In this document: positions 5,008-6,287 of the stretch, one piece after another
Position numbering within the stretch: position 1 is the first letter of the stretch
Layout of the letters: each line of letters begins with the position of its first letter
Source: Caldisericota bacterium
GTDB taxonomy: Bacteria; Caldisericota; Caldisericia; Caldisericales; Caldisericaceae
Reading direction: 5' to 3'
Assembly (NCBI GenBank): GCA_030642335.1
Contig: DAOWNX010000057.1
Span: 1 to 6,287, forward strand
DNA: 6,287 nt
Notes under the pieces: model-generated
The model's database searches: none
What the model was told of the DNA's origin: nothing
The model's input: the letters and a program-made list of their open reading frames with translations, nothing else
Position numbers and translations under genes: made by a program

Positions 5008-6287
5008 ATGAACGAATATAAACCAACAATAGGCCTTGAAATACACATACAGCTTGACACAAAAACAAAATTGTTCTGTGGGTGCTCTACGCAGTTTGGT
5101 GAAAAACCCAATACACATATCTGTCCTGTCAGTTTAGGCCTCCCGGGTGCGCTTCCCGTTCTAAATGAAAAAGCCGTTGAATACGGCATAAAATTGGGAC
5201 TTGCCCTAAATATGAAAATAAACAAAGAATCAACTTTTTACAGAAAAAACTATTTCTACCCGGATCTGCCAAAAGGATACCAGATCACCCAGTATACAAT
5301 TCCAATTGCAAGTGAAGGCTTCCTTGAAATAAAGACAGAAAAAGGAAAAAGGAAAATTAGCATCCAGAGAGGGCATATAGAAGAAGATTCCGGAAAATCG
5401 ATCCACACGGGAGATATTACAGAATCCACATATTCTTATATTGATTTTAACAGATCCGGTGTACCTTTGATGGAAATTGTCACATATCCTGATATTGAAA
5501 CAGCTGAAGAAGCATACCATTTTCTTGTGCTTCTCAGAAAAACAGTACGATATTTGGGTGTTTCAAGCGGAGATATGGAAAAAGGAGCCCTGCGATGTGA
5601 TGTTAACGTATCCCTCTCAAAAAGCAATACAATGGGCACAAAAGTAGAAATTAAAAATCTCAATTCGTTCCGTAGCATACGAAAAGCGCTTGAATATGAA
5701 ATTAAAAGACAGATCGGAAGAAAAACTGTTCATGAAACAAGACATTTTGACGAAAAGACAGGAATAACAAAATCAATGAGAACCAAAGAAGAACTAAACG
5801 ATTACAGATATTTTCCCGAGCCAGATCTTCCACCACTTCTCTTAAAAGAAGCATTTATAGAAGATATAAAAAACAGTTTACCTGAACTTCCTTTACAAAA
5901 AGAAGAGCGGTTCATCCGTCAATACTCATTAAGCAATACTTATGCATATGAAATCGCTTCATCCAAGGAGCTCGCAGATTATTTTGAATCAATTGCAAAA
6001 GCGACAGGCAAGCCAAAGGAAGTTGCAAATTTTCTTATGGGGAGCATCATGAAATTTCTCAATGAAACAGAAAAGACAATAAGTGAAATTGGCTTCGATG
6101 AGAAAAAATTTATAGAATTTCTTTCGCTCTTAGAAAAAGGCATAATTTCAAAAAATATAGCAAAAGAAATCATAGTCGAGTCACTAAAAACAGGAAAATC
6201 TCCAAAAAAGATTGTAGAAGAAAAAGGATTAACCCAAATAACAGACGAAAATGAAATAGAAAAAATTGTGCAACAAGTCCTTAGAGA
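5008..6287 (+). CDS. gatB: Asp-tRNA(Asn)/Glu-tRNA(Gln) amidotransferase subunit B, 3' end outside the window
   Basis: GatB binds the mischarged tRNA, phosphorylates the Glu or Asp with ATP, and amidates it with ammonia from GatA. The frame is open to the window edge, giving 426 residues of the roughly 475 usual. The cradle domain shows GLEIHIQL (9-16, with E11 and H13 matching the kinase metal ligands), GLPGALPV (44-51), YFYPDLPKGYQITQY, HIEEDSGK (123-130), the family signature YIDFNRSGVPLMEIV (144-158), RCDVNVS (196-202), KVEIKNLNSFR, and DYRYFPEPDLPP (265-276). A helical region and most of the YqeY-like tRNA-binding tail follow (from about 295), including a VANFLMG motif and a GLTQI stretch. 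Only three of the four zinc-type cysteines are present (C24, C26, C39; the fourth position is Ser42). Tyr312 sits where the tail usually has Asp. It starts 20 bases after gatA. Confidence 0.97.
   Translation, partial: MNEYKPTIGLEIHIQLDTKTKLFCGCSTQFGEKPNTHICPVSLGLPGALPVLNEKAVEYGIKLGLALNMKINKESTFYRKNYFYPDLPKGYQITQYTIPIASEGFLEIKTEKGKRKISIQRGHIEEDSGKSIHTGDITESTYSYIDFNRSGVPLMEIVTYPDIETAEEAYHFLVLLRKTVRYLGVSSGDMEKGALRCDVNVSLSKSNTMGTKVEIKNLNSFRSIRKALEYEIKRQIGRKTVHETRHFDEKTGITKSMRTKEELNDYRYFPEPDLPPLLLKEAFIEDIKNSLPELPLQKEERFIRQYSLSNTYAYEIASSKELADYFESIAKATGKPKEVANFLMGSIMKFLNETEKTISEIGFDEKKFIEFLSLLEKGIISKNIAKEIIVESLKTGKSPKKIVEEKGLTQITDENEIEKIVQQVLR

Noticed and set aside
158..6287. Possible stop-codon reassignment (TGA as sense)
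   Set aside because: No in-frame TGA occurs in any of the genes, all four visible stops are TAA, and Trp is encoded by TGG. Nothing suggests a variant code.

Overview
The window is a compact, co-directional operon (+ strand) from a low-G+C bacterium. It holds a membrane-anchored beta-propeller protein, NAD+-dependent DNA ligase (ligA), and the three subunits of the tRNA-dependent amidotransferase GatCAB (gatC, gatA, gatB), with gatB cut off by the right edge. All genes are chromosomal housekeeping types. I see no mobile element, CRISPR array, tRNA, rRNA or toxin-antitoxin module. The sequence is A-rich on the coding strand, with Lys/Glu/Ile-rich proteins, frequent ATA and AGA codons, and TAA stops on all four complete genes. 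GatCAB implies an organism that makes Gln-tRNA(Gln) and/or Asn-tRNA(Asn) indirectly. The phylum cannot be fixed from this. Grouping ligA with gatCAB recalls Firmicutes (Bacillota), but the gene order differs and the start signals are unusual. A deep-branching low-G+C lineage (for example a Caldisericota-like bacterium) is an unverified guess.

Layout: bases 1-123 hold no gene I can support, only an AT-rich hairpin that may end something to the left. A near-consensus sigma70-type promoter (124-152) sits so close to the first ATG (158, or 161) that the mRNA is predicted to be leaderless. The propeller gene (158-1261) is followed after 3 bases by ligA (1265-3289), after 2 bases by gatC (3292-3570), after 1 base by gatA (3572-4987), and after 20 bases by gatB (5008 to beyond 6287). 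The first two genes have no Shine-Dalgarno sequence, while gatC, gatA and gatB each have a strong one.

Function: GatA releases ammonia from glutamine (or asparagine), GatB phosphorylates and amidates the mischarged Glu-tRNA(Gln) or Asp-tRNA(Asn), and GatC braces the two. LigA seals nicks in DNA. The propeller protein probably faces the outside of the membrane and has no assignable function. The points most worth a second look are the predicted leaderless operon start, the propeller gene's place in a ligA-gatCAB operon, an early stop in gatA whose readthrough frame looks like the lost tail, and substitutions at usually conserved positions in LigA, GatA and GatB. I found no clearly new system here.
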